Shown: in pieces, positions 16,921 through 25,986 of the stretch
How positions within the stretch are numbered: the first letter of the stretch is position 1
Layout: each line of letters opens with the position of its first letter
From: an uncultured Eubacteriales bacterium
GTDB taxonomy: Bacteria; Bacillota; Clostridia; Lachnospirales; Cellulosilyticaceae
NCBI GenBank assembly: GCA_900551325.1
Contig: URVM01000007.1
Location: 1-64,000, forward strand
DNA: 64,000 nt
Direction: 5' to 3'
Program-made: the position numbers and the translations under genes
The notes under the pieces: model-generated
What the model was told of the DNA's origin: nothing
The model's database searches: none
Seen by the model: the letters and a program-made list of their open reading frames with translations, nothing else

Positions 16921-17958
16921 ATGAGAGAACAAAAAATAACGATTCAAGAATGCAATCCAGGGGATATTATTGCAAAAGACGTTATCGATATCCGTTCAGG
17001 AGTAGTTTTATGTAACCAAGGTCATGTACTAACGGAAGAGAGTATAGCATGGCTAAAGAAATTTTTATGTTCTGATATTTATATAGAAAGTAATACATGG
17101 GATAAAGTATGGAATATATCCCCTGAAACAGTAGAAACCTATGAAACAGATAAAAAGAAATTAGAAAAAACACTTGTAGCAGTAGGTTCAGGGAGACCTA
17201 TTGATAAAGAAGTGATTAATGAAATAAATGAAACATTTTTTGAGAAACTAAATGATAATAGTGTTATTATGGGGTGTGTAAACTTAGTTAAAACTTTAGA
17301 TGAGTATACGTATACACATAGTTTAAATGTAGGTATGCTATCAGTTTTAATAGGTAAATGGTTAGACTTAGAACAAAATCAATTAGACGATCTTTTTATA
17401 GCAGGAATGTTACATGATGCAGGCAAGTATAAAATTGATCCACGTATTATTAACAAAAAAGGTAAATTAGATGATAGAGAGTTTGCTATAGTTAGAAAGC
17501 ATGCTATAGAAAGCTATAACTTAGTAAAAGACAACCCAGAAATTAGTTATGCTGCGAAGGAAGGTATTTTAAGTCATCATGAAAGAGTAGATGGTTCAGG
17601 ATATCCAAGAGAATTAAAAGGTGAAGAAATTCATTTATTTGGACGTATTATAGCTATTGCTGATACATACGATGCTATGATTTCAGAACGTAGTTATAAA
17701 AAGCGACAAACACCTTTTGAAGTTATGGAAAAAATGATGAGTGAAGGAATAGATAAATTAGATGCAAAGATTTTATTAATCTTCCTAAAGAATATAGCTA
17801 ACTATTATATTGGTGTCCATGTAACTTTAAGTACAGGACAAATAGGAGAAGTTGTATTTATGCATCCTCATTGTATTTATAGACCTATTGTAAAAGTGGA
17901 CGATACATATTATGACCTTGATACAAGAAATGATTTAAAAATTGTAGATATGATTTAA
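16921..17958 (+). CDS. HD-GYP domain protein, probable cyclic di-GMP phosphodiesterase
   Basis: The frame opens at 16861, but the ATG at 16921 follows AGGGG by 10 bases and gives 345 residues. The N-terminal 120 residues are a non-recognised regulatory region. The HD-GYP domain shows THSLNVG (about 131), LHDAGKYKI (about 164) and HHERVDGSGYP (about 219), so the metal-binding HD and the GYP motif are intact. Such enzymes hydrolyse c-di-GMP to GMP. A 60-residue beta-rich extension follows the domain. It may oppose the GGDEF protein at 35 kb. It is monocistronic with a strong terminator. Confidence 0.92.
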   Translation: MREQKITIQECNPGDIIAKDVIDIRSGVVLCNQGHVLTEESIAWLKKFLCSDIYIESNTWDKVWNISPETVETYETDKKKLEKTLVAVGSGRPIDKEVINEINETFFEKLNDNSVIMGCVNLVKTLDEYTYTHSLNVGMLSVLIGKWLDLEQNQLDDLFIAGMLHDAGKYKIDPRIINKKGKLDDREFAIVRKHAIESYNLVKDNPEISYAAKEGILSHHERVDGSGYPRELKGEEIHLFGRIIAIADTYDAMISERSYKKRQTPFEVMEKMMSEGIDKLDAKILLIFLKNIANYYIGVHVTLSTGQIGEVVFMHPHCIYRPIVKVDDTYYDLDTRNDLKIVDMI

Positions 17959-17960
17959 TG

Positions 17961-17993
17961 AAAAGAGACTGTTGTATACAACAGTCTCTTTTT
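17961..17993 (+). terminator. Terminator after the HD-GYP gene
   Basis: A perfect palindrome of 32 bases (17961-17992) with a T run follows the stop codon directly. Confidence 0.85.
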
Positions 17994-18010
17994 GCTATGT
18001 ATATTATTTT

Positions 18011-18039
18011 TTGAAAAGTATTAAAAAGTGTTATATATT
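18011..18039 (+). promoter_or_regulatory. Promoter of the aldo/keto-reductase-like gene
   Basis: TTGAAA (18011-18016), a 17-base spacer and TATATT (18034-18039) lie about 60 bases before the start. Confidence 0.5.
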
Positions 18040-18040
18040 A

Positions 18041-18062
18041 GATATAATCATGATATAATCAT
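18041..18062 (+). repeat. Two tandem copies of an 11-bp repeat
   Basis: GATATAATCAT occurs twice back to back, immediately downstream of the promoter. It could be an operator, or alternative -10 elements, since each copy contains TATAAT. Confidence 0.55.
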
Positions 18063-18100
18063 GCTATAGTAAAACTGTTGGACAAGAGGGGGAGGAGAAC

Positions 18101-19057
18101 TTGGGAAATATCACTAAACTTGGAATAGGCACAATAGGCTTAGGTGGTACATATGGTAAAGTTAATTTAACAGAGTATTCTTTTGCAATTAGATATGCTT
18201 TAGACTCAGGAATTAGTCTAGTAGATACATCAAGTTCTTATGGTGATGGAGAAAAACTATTAGGAATTATCTTGAAAGATTACCCCTATGTAAAGATAAG
18301 TACTAGATTAGAGGCTTCAAGATTTGCTGATAAAAAAGATTTAAAATCAGCGCTTAAGAAATGCTGTGAAGCTAGTTTGAACAATCTAGGTAAAGAGTGC
18401 ATAGACTTTTATCATTTCCAGGGGGATTATTTAAATAAAACATTAGATGAAATTATAGAAGGCTTGGAACTTATAAAAAAAGAAGGTAAAATTAAAAGTT
18501 ATGGCATAAGTGATGTAGAAGGAAAGACTATACAAGACTTTATATCATTAGGAAAGCCAGAAAGTATATTGTTTGAGTATAGTGCCATCCAAAGACAAAA
18601 TGCTGAACGAATATTTGGATTATGTAAGGATAGGGAACTCCTAAAAATTGCTTATGGCATTGTTGGAAGAGGTTACTTAAGCAGCGGATTTAAAGAGGCA
18701 GCCTATTTAGACGAAGGGGATATTAGAAGAGAGTTAACTCTTTTTAATGACTATCATAAACAAAGAAACAAGGAAGTGTTGCAGGCTATAAGCGCCATAG
18801 CTAAACAAAGAGGGTTAGCATCTGCGCAAGTAGCTATTGCATGGGTACTAAGTGACCCAAGATTAGATTATGGAATTATGAGTACATCTAGATATTTACA
18901 TGTTATAGAGAATATTCAAGGGGCAAAGTTAGAGCTTTTAGAAGATGAACTAGAATATTTAGATACAACTACTTTTTATGCAGAAAAGAAGCTTATGGAA
19001 AATGAGCTAGGTAAAATGAAAGAGAATTTATCTGAAGAAATCACTTCACCAAACTAA
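18101..19057 (+). CDS. Aldo/keto reductase family protein with altered active site
   Basis: The 318-residue protein has the AKR TIM-barrel layout: LGIGTIGLGG at the start, DTSSSYGDGEKLLG with the catalytic Asp and Tyr, and a LASAQVAIAWVLSDP segment near the C-terminal cofactor region. Translation starts at TTG (18101) behind an excellent GGGGGAGGAG site. Where the family has TK (catalytic Lys) the sequence reads ISTRL, and where it has DLY-x-x-H the sequence reads DFYHFQ, so Lys and His of the tetrad appear to be Arg and Gln. It may be a non-canonical reductase or a binding protein. The family usually reduces carbonyls with NADPH. Confidence 0.85.
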   Translation: MGNITKLGIGTIGLGGTYGKVNLTEYSFAIRYALDSGISLVDTSSSYGDGEKLLGIILKDYPYVKISTRLEASRFADKKDLKSALKKCCEASLNNLGKECIDFYHFQGDYLNKTLDEIIEGLELIKKEGKIKSYGISDVEGKTIQDFISLGKPESILFEYSAIQRQNAERIFGLCKDRELLKIAYGIVGRGYLSSGFKEAAYLDEGDIRRELTLFNDYHKQRNKEVLQAISAIAKQRGLASAQVAIAWVLSDPRLDYGIMSTSRYLHVIENIQGAKLELLEDELEYLDTTTFYAEKKLMENELGKMKENLSEEITSPN

Positions 19058-19228
19058 GGGAGAAAAAGGCTTTTAGAAGCATTAAACATTGCTATTTCTA
19101 GACAATTAGTAGAAGAAGAAAAATTACTTCCTACTGTATTTGATTTGTATAAATTTGAAGAAAACCGTCATACAACTAAGTATTTAAATCTTATAAGAGA
19201 AGAGTTAAAAGAAGTTATACAAGCCTAG
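19058..19228 (+). pseudogene. Open fragment without start codon, possible gene remnant
   Basis: Directly after the TAA of the aldo/keto-reductase-like gene, and in the same frame, 56 sense codons run to TAG at 19226. They contain no ATG or GTG and encode a normal-looking helical segment including LLEALNIAISRQLVEEEK and DLYKFEENRHTTKYLNLIREE. The composition looks coding. It may be the 3' end of a deleted neighbour, or the former C-terminus of a longer fusion. I do not recognise the family. Confidence 0.4.
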
Positions 19229-19270
19229 GTGTACGTGAATATTACATAAGAAAGAGCTATAAATATATAA

Positions 19271-19312
19271 AAGGACAATAAAACTAGAGAAAACTAGTTT
19301 TATTGTCTTTTT
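19271..19312. terminator. Bidirectional terminator before ileS 3' end
   Basis: An inverted repeat of 17 bases (19271-19287 with 19294-19310) with a 6-base loop and T run separates convergent genes. Confidence 0.85.
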
Positions 19313-19356
19313 GCTTTTTAATAAAGCTACTGGATATTTTATAAAGTAGTTATAAA

Positions 19357-22300
19357 TTAAGCACGTTTAACTGAAAGAGTTACAGTTTCGCCATTTACTT
19401 TCCACTCTTTTGTATAACCATCAGAAAGTGTACCTTCTGCTACAGAATCTGCAAGAACTTCAGATGCAATTTCTTCATTGTTTCTTCCCATAATATCAGC
19501 TATTTTAGCATTGTCTGCATAACCAACTAAAATATGATCTTGAACTTCAAAGTCAGCTTCTTTTCTCATTGTTTGGATTTTAGAAATAATTTCACGTACA
19601 AAACCTTCTTCAATAAGTTCATCTGAAAGGTTAGTATCTAGTACAACTGTGAAACCACCTTCACTTTGAGCTACGAAACCTTCTTTTTGAGCTGTAGAGA
19701 TAAGTACATCATCTTTTGTAAGCTCAATTGCTTGACCATTAATGTCAAGTTTAAGTGTACCTGTTTCATTAAGCTCAGCCATAGCTTTTGTACCATCAAG
19801 CTCTGTAAGAGCAGTTCTGATTGGGTTAAGAAGTTGACCGTATTTTGGTCCTAAAGTACGCATTTGTGGTTTAAATGTGTAAGAGATAAAGTCACTTGCA
19901 TCTTCTGTGAAAATTACATTCTTAACATTTAATTCTTCTGCAATAATTTCGTTGTAAGCAGCAGGAAGAGTCCCTGTAGCACCAATTCTCATTGTACCAA
20001 TAGGCTGACGGTTTTTGATGTTAGATTCATTACGACAAGCACGACCAAGTGCTACGATTCGAAGTACATCATCCATATATTTTTCAAGCTCTTTATCAAT
20101 CATAGACTCATTTGCAACTGGGAAGTCACAAAGATGAATACTTGTTGGAGCAGAAGTATCATTTGTACGAACTAAGTTTTGGTACATTTCTTCTGTCATG
20201 AAAGGAATAAATGGTGCAGATACTTTAGCTAAAGTTGTAAGAACTGTGTAAAGTGTCATGTAAGCATTTACTTTATCTTGTGGCATATCACTTTGCCAGA
20301 ATCTTTCACGGCTACGACGAACATACCAGTTAGATACATCATCAATGAAGTCTTGCATTACACGAGAAGCTTCAAAGATACGGTAGTTAGCAAGGTTTTC
20401 ATCAACTTCTTTTACAAGTGTATTGAGTTTAGAAAGAACCCATTTATCCATCATGTTTAATGAATCGTAGTTAAGCTCATATTTAGTTGGGTCAAAGTTA
20501 TCAATGTTTGCATAAAGGATATAGAATGCATAGGTGTTCCAGAAAGTACCCATGAATTTTCTTTGAGCTTCACTTACGTTTTCTGGACCGAAACGGCTTG
20601 GAAGATATGGAGCACTTGCTGAGTAGAAGTACCAACGAACAGCATCAGCACCTTGACCATCAAGTACTGTCCAAGGATCTACTACATTACCTTTATGTTT
20701 ACTCATTTTAAGACCATCTTTATCACATACGTGACCTAAAACAATAACGTTTTTGTATGGAGCTTTATCAAAGATAAGAGTTGAAATAGCCATAAGTGTG
20801 TAGAACCAACCACGAGTTTGGTCAACAGCTTCAGAGATGAAATCAGCTGGGTAGTTTTGTTCAAACACTTCTTTGTTTTCAAATGGATAGTGAAGTTGTG
20901 CAAATGGCATTGATCCACTATCATACCAACAGTCGATAACGTCTGGTACACGTGTCATTTGTTTATTACATTTTGGACAGTTAAGGTGTACGTTATCGAT
21001 GTATGGTTTATGAAGTTCGATATCTTCTGGACAGTCAGAACTCATAGCTTTAAGTTCTTCGATGCTACCGATAAGGTGTTGATGACCGCATTCACATTCC
21101 CAAATTGGAAGTGGAGTACCCCAGTAACGTGAACGTGAAAGACCCCAGTCGATTACGCCTTCAAGGAAGTTACCAAAGCGTCCTTCACCAATTGATGGTG
21201 GTAACCAGTTAACTGTGTTGTTATTTCTAACAAGTGCATCACGAACTTTAGACATAGAAATGAACCATGTATCACGTGCATAGTAAAGAAGTGGTGTATC
21301 ACATCTCCAGCAGTGTGGGTAACTGTGTTCGTATGGTGCAGCTTTGAAGAGTTTATTATTTTCTTCTAACCATTTAAGGATAGCTGGATCACAATCTTTT
21401 ACGAAAATATCTTGCCAAGGAGTAACTTCTGGTGTGAAGTAACCTTGCTCATTAACAAGTTGAACGAATGGAAGATCGTTTTCACGACCGATTCTAGCAT
21501 CATCTTCACCAAATGCAGGTGCAATGTGTACGATACCTGTACCATCTGACATAGTAACGTAGTTATCTGCAACTACAAAGTAAGCTTTTTTGTTTGGTGT
21601 AGCAAAGTCAAAGAGTGGTTCGTATTCTTTACCACAAAGGTCTTTACCTTTCCAAGTTTCTACAACACTAGCCTCTTCATCAGAAAATACACTTGCAACA
21701 AGTGCTTCAGCTAAGATATAGAATGTACCTTCTTTATTTACTTTAACGTAATTCTCATCTGGGTTTACACAAAGTGCAACGTTAGATGGAAGTGTCCAAG
21801 GTGTTGTTGTCCAAGCAAGGAAGTAAGTGTTATCTTCACCTACAACTTTAAACTTAGCAATAGCTGTAGCATCTTTTACATCTTTATAACCTTGAGCTAC
21901 TTCGTGAGAAGAAAGAGATGTTCCACATCTTGGGCAGTAAGGAACGATTTTATGGCCTTTGTAAATAAGGTCTTTATCCCAAATTTGACGAAGTGACCAC
22001 CATACAGATTCAATATAGTTATTGTGGTAAGTAACATATGGATTTTCCATATCTACCCAGTAACCAACGCGGCTTGTCATCTTCTCCCATTCACTTTGGT
22101 ATTTCCAAACACTTTCTTTACATTTAGTAATGAAGTCTTCTACACCATAGTTTTCGATTTGTGGTTTACCACTAATACCAAGAAGTTTTTCAACTTCAAG
22201 CTCTACTGGAAGACCGTGTGTGTCCCAACCAGCTTTACGAAGAACTTTATAGCCTTTCATAGTGCGGTAACGAGGGATAAGGTCTTTAATAACACGTGTT

Positions 22301-22479
22301 AAGATATGACCGATATGAGGTTTACCATTTGCTGTTGGAGGACCGTCATAGAAAGTAAAGACTGGGCCATCTTCTCTTGATTTAATTGATTCTTCAAATA
22401 CATTGTTTTCTTGCCAAAACTTGAGCACTTCAAGTTCGCGATCAACGAAGTTGAGATTGGTATCAACTTTTTTGTACAT
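19357..22479 (-). CDS. ileS: Isoleucine-tRNA ligase, long (type 2-like) form
   Basis: The 1040-residue enzyme charges tRNA-Ile. The first signature is GKPHIGH near residue 55 and the second KMSKHKGN near 595. The large CP1 editing domain lies between them and contains TTPWTLPSN and GTGIVHIAP. Several internal CxxC pairs (CPRC, CPKC) lie in insertions. The length, and a C-terminus without a closing zinc finger, fit the eukaryote-like IleRS2 class found in many Clostridia. This class is less sensitive to mupirocin than type 1 in known cases. It is controlled by the Ile T-box directly upstream. Confidence 0.97.
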   Translation of the reverse strand: MYKKVDTNLNFVDRELEVLKFWQENNVFEESIKSREDGPVFTFYDGPPTANGKPHIGHILTRVIKDLIPRYRTMKGYKVLRKAGWDTHGLPVELEVEKLLGISGKPQIENYGVEDFITKCKESVWKYQSEWEKMTSRVGYWVDMENPYVTYHNNYIESVWWSLRQIWDKDLIYKGHKIVPYCPRCGTSLSSHEVAQGYKDVKDATAIAKFKVVGEDNTYFLAWTTTPWTLPSNVALCVNPDENYVKVNKEGTFYILAEALVASVFSDEEASVVETWKGKDLCGKEYEPLFDFATPNKKAYFVVADNYVTMSDGTGIVHIAPAFGEDDARIGRENDLPFVQLVNEQGYFTPEVTPWQDIFVKDCDPAILKWLEENNKLFKAAPYEHSYPHCWRCDTPLLYYARDTWFISMSKVRDALVRNNNTVNWLPPSIGEGRFGNFLEGVIDWGLSRSRYWGTPLPIWECECGHQHLIGSIEELKAMSSDCPEDIELHKPYIDNVHLNCPKCNKQMTRVPDVIDCWYDSGSMPFAQLHYPFENKEVFEQNYPADFISEAVDQTRGWFYTLMAISTLIFDKAPYKNVIVLGHVCDKDGLKMSKHKGNVVDPWTVLDGQGADAVRWYFYSASAPYLPSRFGPENVSEAQRKFMGTFWNTYAFYILYANIDNFDPTKYELNYDSLNMMDKWVLSKLNTLVKEVDENLANYRIFEASRVMQDFIDDVSNWYVRRSRERFWQSDMPQDKVNAYMTLYTVLTTLAKVSAPFIPFMTEEMYQNLVRTNDTSAPTSIHLCDFPVANESMIDKELEKYMDDVLRIVALGRACRNESNIKNRQPIGTMRIGATGTLPAAYNEIIAEELNVKNVIFTEDASDFISYTFKPQMRTLGPKYGQLLNPIRTALTELDGTKAMAELNETGTLKLDINGQAIELTKDDVLISTAQKEGFVAQSEGGFTVVLDTNLSDELIEEGFVREIISKIQTMRKEADFEVQDHILVGYADNAKIADIMGRNNEEIASEVLADSVAEGTLSDGYTKEWKVNGETVTLSVKRA

Positions 22480-22562
22480 AGTGAATGCCTCCTTAAGTTA
22501 TTAAAATTTAAAGACTATATGATAGCGACTATATTTATATAGTAGCTAGAAACTACGTGGAG

Positions 22563-22850
22563 AAATCTGAGCATATAAAAAGCCCCTTCGTCCACGTTTA
22601 TATACAGGACGAAAGGGCGTAAAGTATCCATCTTCCGCGGTACCACCTGATTTGCCTAGCTAGGCCACTCGTTATACCTTTCCTTAAGTTAACGGGAGGA
22701 TTCCGTCAGAGCCTACTTTAAAGTTCGGTCTGCCACTCCAAGGTGATTGTTCATATTTTCTACCGTATGGGCTCTCACCATCCCCACTCGCTTTAACGTA
22801 TTAAAAATACTACTTTTCCTTTTCATAGTGTTTCAAAATTATATAAATTT
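22563..22850 (-). promoter_or_regulatory. T-box riboswitch, isoleucine type, upstream of ileS
   Basis: Read on the minus strand, the leader has stem I with a specifier ATC (22747-22745) followed by A. The conserved T-box GGTGGTACCGCGGAAG spans 22647-22632. A GC-rich terminator (22618-22607 with 22593-22582) ends in a T run. Uncharged tRNA-Ile would stabilise the antiterminator and allow ileS expression. The ATC specifier agrees with the downstream gene. Confidence 0.95.
22582..22618 (-). terminator. Regulated terminator of the T-box
   Basis: Arms of 12 bases (GGACGAAAGGGC/GCCCCTTCGTCC type) are followed on the minus strand by a run of T at 22581-22577. Confidence 0.9.
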
Positions 22851-22856
22851 ATTCCT

Positions 22857-22885
22857 ATTATAAAAGGTTAATGAAACTTTGTAAA
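22857..22885 (-). promoter_or_regulatory. Sigma-A promoter of ileS
   Basis: On the minus strand TTTACA (22885-22880), a 17-base spacer and a perfect TATAAT (22862-22857) lie just before the T-box leader. Confidence 0.8.
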
Positions 22886-22925
22886 GAGTTAAAAGTAAAT
22901 AACATAAAAAGGAACCTAAAAGTTA

Positions 22926-23543
22926 TTAAGCTTCCCTTGTTCCTTCTTTTGTCTTAGCTCGTTTAAGTATTAAATAAATAATACCTATAATGAATATAAT
23001 AAAGACAACAGTACTATATTTTTTCATAATACTATCAATAAGTTCTAAATTATTACCTAAGAAGTAACCAAGACTAATAAGTGCAGTATTCCATAAGAAG
23101 ATACCTAAGAAAGAATAACCCATAAAGCATAATAAATCTAATTTTTGACTACCAGCTAAAAAAGAAACATAGGTACGTGTAAGAGGGAAAATACGTGTAA
23201 TAAATACAGCAAAATTTCCATATTTATTAAACCATTTATTGAGTGCATCTAGGGATTTCTTTGTCTTAGGGAACCTGTGTTTAGACCACTCCATAAGGGG
23301 AACACCACCTATATAACCAATGAGATAGGCAATGAGTGTTCCAAAGATTGCACCAAGTATGCTAGCAAGAAAACCATTTACAACCCCATAAGTACCTGAA
23401 GCCATACCTATGCCTACAAAAGGCAAAACAATCTCACTAGGTAATGGAAAACAGGCGTATTCTAGTCCAACTATAAAAATAATGCCAAAGTAGCCTAAGT
23501 GGCTTGCTAAATTCATTAGATAATCCACAAGTTGTGTAATCAT
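22926..23543 (-). CDS. DedA family membrane protein
   Basis: This protein of about 205 residues has the DedA/SNARE-associated (VTT) fold: an early glutamate-rich PLPSEIVLPFVG motif (residues about 33-44), a re-entrant region, GALFGT-like GAIFGTLIAYLIG, and FITRIFPLTRTYVSFLAG near the middle, whose arginines are conserved in the family. DedA proteins support membrane lipid scrambling and proton-motive homeostasis; recent work links them to undecaprenyl phosphate recycling. The start is uncertain. A GTG at 23558 overlaps the AAAGGAG site, while the ATG at 23543 lies 14 bases after it; the ATG is used. Confidence 0.88.
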   Translation of the reverse strand: MITQLVDYLMNLASHLGYFGIIFIVGLEYACFPLPSEIVLPFVGIGMASGTYGVVNGFLASILGAIFGTLIAYLIGYIGGVPLMEWSKHRFPKTKKSLDALNKWFNKYGNFAVFITRIFPLTRTYVSFLAGSQKLDLLCFMGYSFLGIFLWNTALISLGYFLGNNLELIDSIMKKYSTVVFIIFIIGIIYLILKRAKTKEGTREA

Positions 23544-23623
23544 AAATAACTTATCCACTCCTTTCTTTTAAAATATATGCAAGAATGTGGACAAATAGTG
23601 CTAAAAAGAGTATAACCAATTAA

Positions 23624-23652
23624 TCTACAAATAACTATTTATATGCTATAAT
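23624..23652 (+). promoter_or_regulatory. Sigma-A promoter of pncB
   Basis: TCTACA (23624-23629), a 17-base spacer and TATAAT (23647-23652) lie 66 bases before the pncB start. Confidence 0.6.
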
Positions 23653-23717
23653 AAAAATAGAAAAAAATTGAAGGTAGGCATCTATACCATTTATTAATGA
23701 ATAGGAGATAAAAATGT

Positions 23718-25172
23718 ATGAGTAATAGAAACCTTACTATGTTAACAGACCTTTATCAGCTTACAATGATGCAAGGGTATTTTGAAAATGATGTAAATAA
23801 TCATGAGGTCGTATTTGATTTATTTTATAGAAAAAACCCATCAGGAAATGGATATGCCATTTGCTGTGGTTTAGAGCAAGTTGTTGATTATATTAAACAC
23901 TTACGCTTTACAAGAGAAGATATTGCTTATTTAAACTCATTAAATATATTTAGTCGTGAATTTTTAGAGTACTTAAGTGAGTTTAAATTTACAGGAGATA
24001 TAGATGCAATACCTGAAGGTACAGTTGTATTTCCAGGTGAACCTCTTATTCGTGTGAAGGCACCTATTTTTGAGGCTCAATTTATAGAAACTACTTTATT
24101 AAACTTAGTCAATCATCAAAGTTTAATTGCAACAAAGGCAGCAAGAGTAGTAAGAGCAGCAGAAGGAGACACAGTTTTAGAATTTGGGCTTCGTCGTGCT
24201 CAAGGTCCAGATGCAGGAATCTATGGCGCAAGAGCAGCTGTTATTGGAGGATGCCATGCTACATCTAACGTACTTACAGGACAAATGTTTGATGTGCCTG
24301 TAGCAGGTACACATGCTCATAGTTGGGTAATGAGTTTTAAAAGTGAACTTGAAGCTTTTAGAGCTTACGCAAAGCTTTTCCCTAATAAATGTATTTTACT
24401 TGTAGATACTTATGATACATTAGGTCAAGGTGTACCAAATGCCATTAAAGTATTTGATGAAATGAAAGCAGCAGGTATTCACTCTACTTCTTATGGTATT
24501 CGCCTAGATAGCGGAGATTTAGCTTATCTATCTAAACAAGCAAGAAAAATGTTGGATGAAGCAGGATATACAGATGCAGTTATTAGTGCTTCTTGTGATC
24601 TTGATGAATATTTAATAGCAGATCTTAAACGTCAAGGAGCAGCTATTACCTTATGGGGAGTAGGAACAAAGCTTATTACATCTGATGATTGTCCTTCATT
24701 TGGAGGTATATATAAATTAGCGGCAGAAAGAGAAGATGAAGAATCCTTTAAACCTAAAATAAAGATTTCAGATAACCCTGATAAAATTACAAACCCAGGT
24801 ATCAAAAAAGTTATTCGCATATATGATAAGCAAACTAAAAAAATTAAAGTAGACCTTATTGCATTAGATGAAGAGACCTTTGATGAAAATAAAGATCTTG
24901 TTGTAAGAGACCCTAAAGCAAGATGGAGAAAGATGTTACTTAAAGCGGGACAATATACAATGAGAGAACTTCTTATGCCTATTTTTAGAAAAGGTGAATG
25001 TGTGTATAAATCACCAAAGACAATGGACATTCGTGCCTATGCAAAGAAAGAGCTAGAAACACTATGGGATGAGCAAAAACGTCTTATTAATCCAGCTAAT
25101 ATACCAGTAGATTTATCAGATGATTTATATTATCTAAAAGAAAAAATGCTAGATGAGTATAAAACAGAATAA
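23718..25172 (+). CDS. pncB: Nicotinate phosphoribosyltransferase
   Basis: The 484-residue protein begins with the family signature MLTDLYQLTMMQGYF. It contains EFGLRRAQGPDAG, GTHAHSWVMSF with the phosphorylated-type histidine, and YGIRLDSGDLAYLS, all parts of the NAPRTase active site. It makes nicotinate mononucleotide from nicotinate and PRPP with ATP hydrolysis, the first step of the Preiss-Handler route to NAD. The length fits the Firmicute class. It forms an operon with plsC, which starts 15 bases downstream. Confidence 0.96.
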   Translation: MSNRNLTMLTDLYQLTMMQGYFENDVNNHEVVFDLFYRKNPSGNGYAICCGLEQVVDYIKHLRFTREDIAYLNSLNIFSREFLEYLSEFKFTGDIDAIPEGTVVFPGEPLIRVKAPIFEAQFIETTLLNLVNHQSLIATKAARVVRAAEGDTVLEFGLRRAQGPDAGIYGARAAVIGGCHATSNVLTGQMFDVPVAGTHAHSWVMSFKSELEAFRAYAKLFPNKCILLVDTYDTLGQGVPNAIKVFDEMKAAGIHSTSYGIRLDSGDLAYLSKQARKMLDEAGYTDAVISASCDLDEYLIADLKRQGAAITLWGVGTKLITSDDCPSFGGIYKLAAEREDEESFKPKIKISDNPDKITNPGIKKVIRIYDKQTKKIKVDLIALDEETFDENKDLVVRDPKARWRKMLLKAGQYTMRELLMPIFRKGECVYKSPKTMDIRAYAKKELETLWDEQKRLINPANIPVDLSDDLYYLKEKMLDEYKTE

Positions 25173-25187
25173 AAAGGGGGTAGGGAT

Positions 25188-25925
25188 ATGTTAAGAGGAA
25201 TATGGGTTTTATGGACTATGGCATTTCATTTTGTTACTTATACATTTGCACGCCAAAAGTATCGCGTAGATAATAAAGAATTAGATAGACAAACAAAACA
25301 AGCTTATCGTGCCAAAGTATATGAAATGATGAGAGAACTAAGTCGTAGGATGATTCGTGCAGCAGGAACTGAGCTAGTTATAAAAGGCAAAGAGAACTTA
25401 CCTGAAAAAGGACCGGTTGTATATATGGCAACACATAAAGGACTTTTTGATAGCCCTATTATGGCAGTATTAGTAGAGAAAGACCCTTTAATCTTTATAG
25501 GAAAAGATGAAACCAAGAAAATGCCTATTATAGGTAAATGGTTTGATGCGACAGGAAGTATTTATCTTGTAAGAGATGATATGAAGCAATCATTACAAGC
25601 TATCTTACAAGGGATTGATGAACTTAAACAAGGTCAATCAGTAGTGATTTTCCCAGAAGGAAGTCGTATGAAAGGCCCAGAAATGGGAACTTTTAAAGCG
25701 GGAAGTTTTAAACTAGCTACAAAGGCAAATGTACCTATTGTACCTATTGCTATCCAAAATAGTCATAAGATATTAGAAGAAAAAGGGTGGATTCAAAAGA
25801 CCAAAGTTTATGTGAATATAGGTAAACCTATAGATGTACCATCTTTAACACCAGAAGAGAAGAAGAAGCTACCACAACAAGTAGAGGATATAGTAAGAGG
25901 ATTATTAAAAGAAGTTACTGAGTAA
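25188..25925 (+). CDS. plsC: 1-acyl-sn-glycerol-3-phosphate acyltransferase
   Basis: This 245-residue protein has the PlsC acyltransferase motifs THKGLFD (HX4D type, about 82-88) and FPEGSR (about 156-161), and VPIVPIAI further on. The hydrophobic N-terminus (about 1-20) would anchor it in the membrane. It acylates lysophosphatidic acid to phosphatidic acid. The ribosome site is AAGGGGG. It follows pncB closely, and FapA and cardiolipin synthase lie next to it, so this part of the window is rich in membrane-lipid functions. Confidence 0.92.
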   Translation: MLRGIWVLWTMAFHFVTYTFARQKYRVDNKELDRQTKQAYRAKVYEMMRELSRRMIRAAGTELVIKGKENLPEKGPVVYMATHKGLFDSPIMAVLVEKDPLIFIGKDETKKMPIIGKWFDATGSIYLVRDDMKQSLQAILQGIDELKQGQSVVIFPEGSRMKGPEMGTFKAGSFKLATKANVPIVPIAIQNSHKILEEKGWIQKTKVYVNIGKPIDVPSLTPEEKKKLPQQVEDIVRGLLKEVTE

Positions 25926-25986
25926 TAAGTACATTATACAAAACAAGAAGGTTTTAAAATGCCAATAGATGTAGGGGGAAGTTGAA

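Noticed and set aside
20736..22302. Several 60-90-codon frames inside ileS
   Set aside because: They are shadow frames with no ribosome sites inside a well-supported gene.
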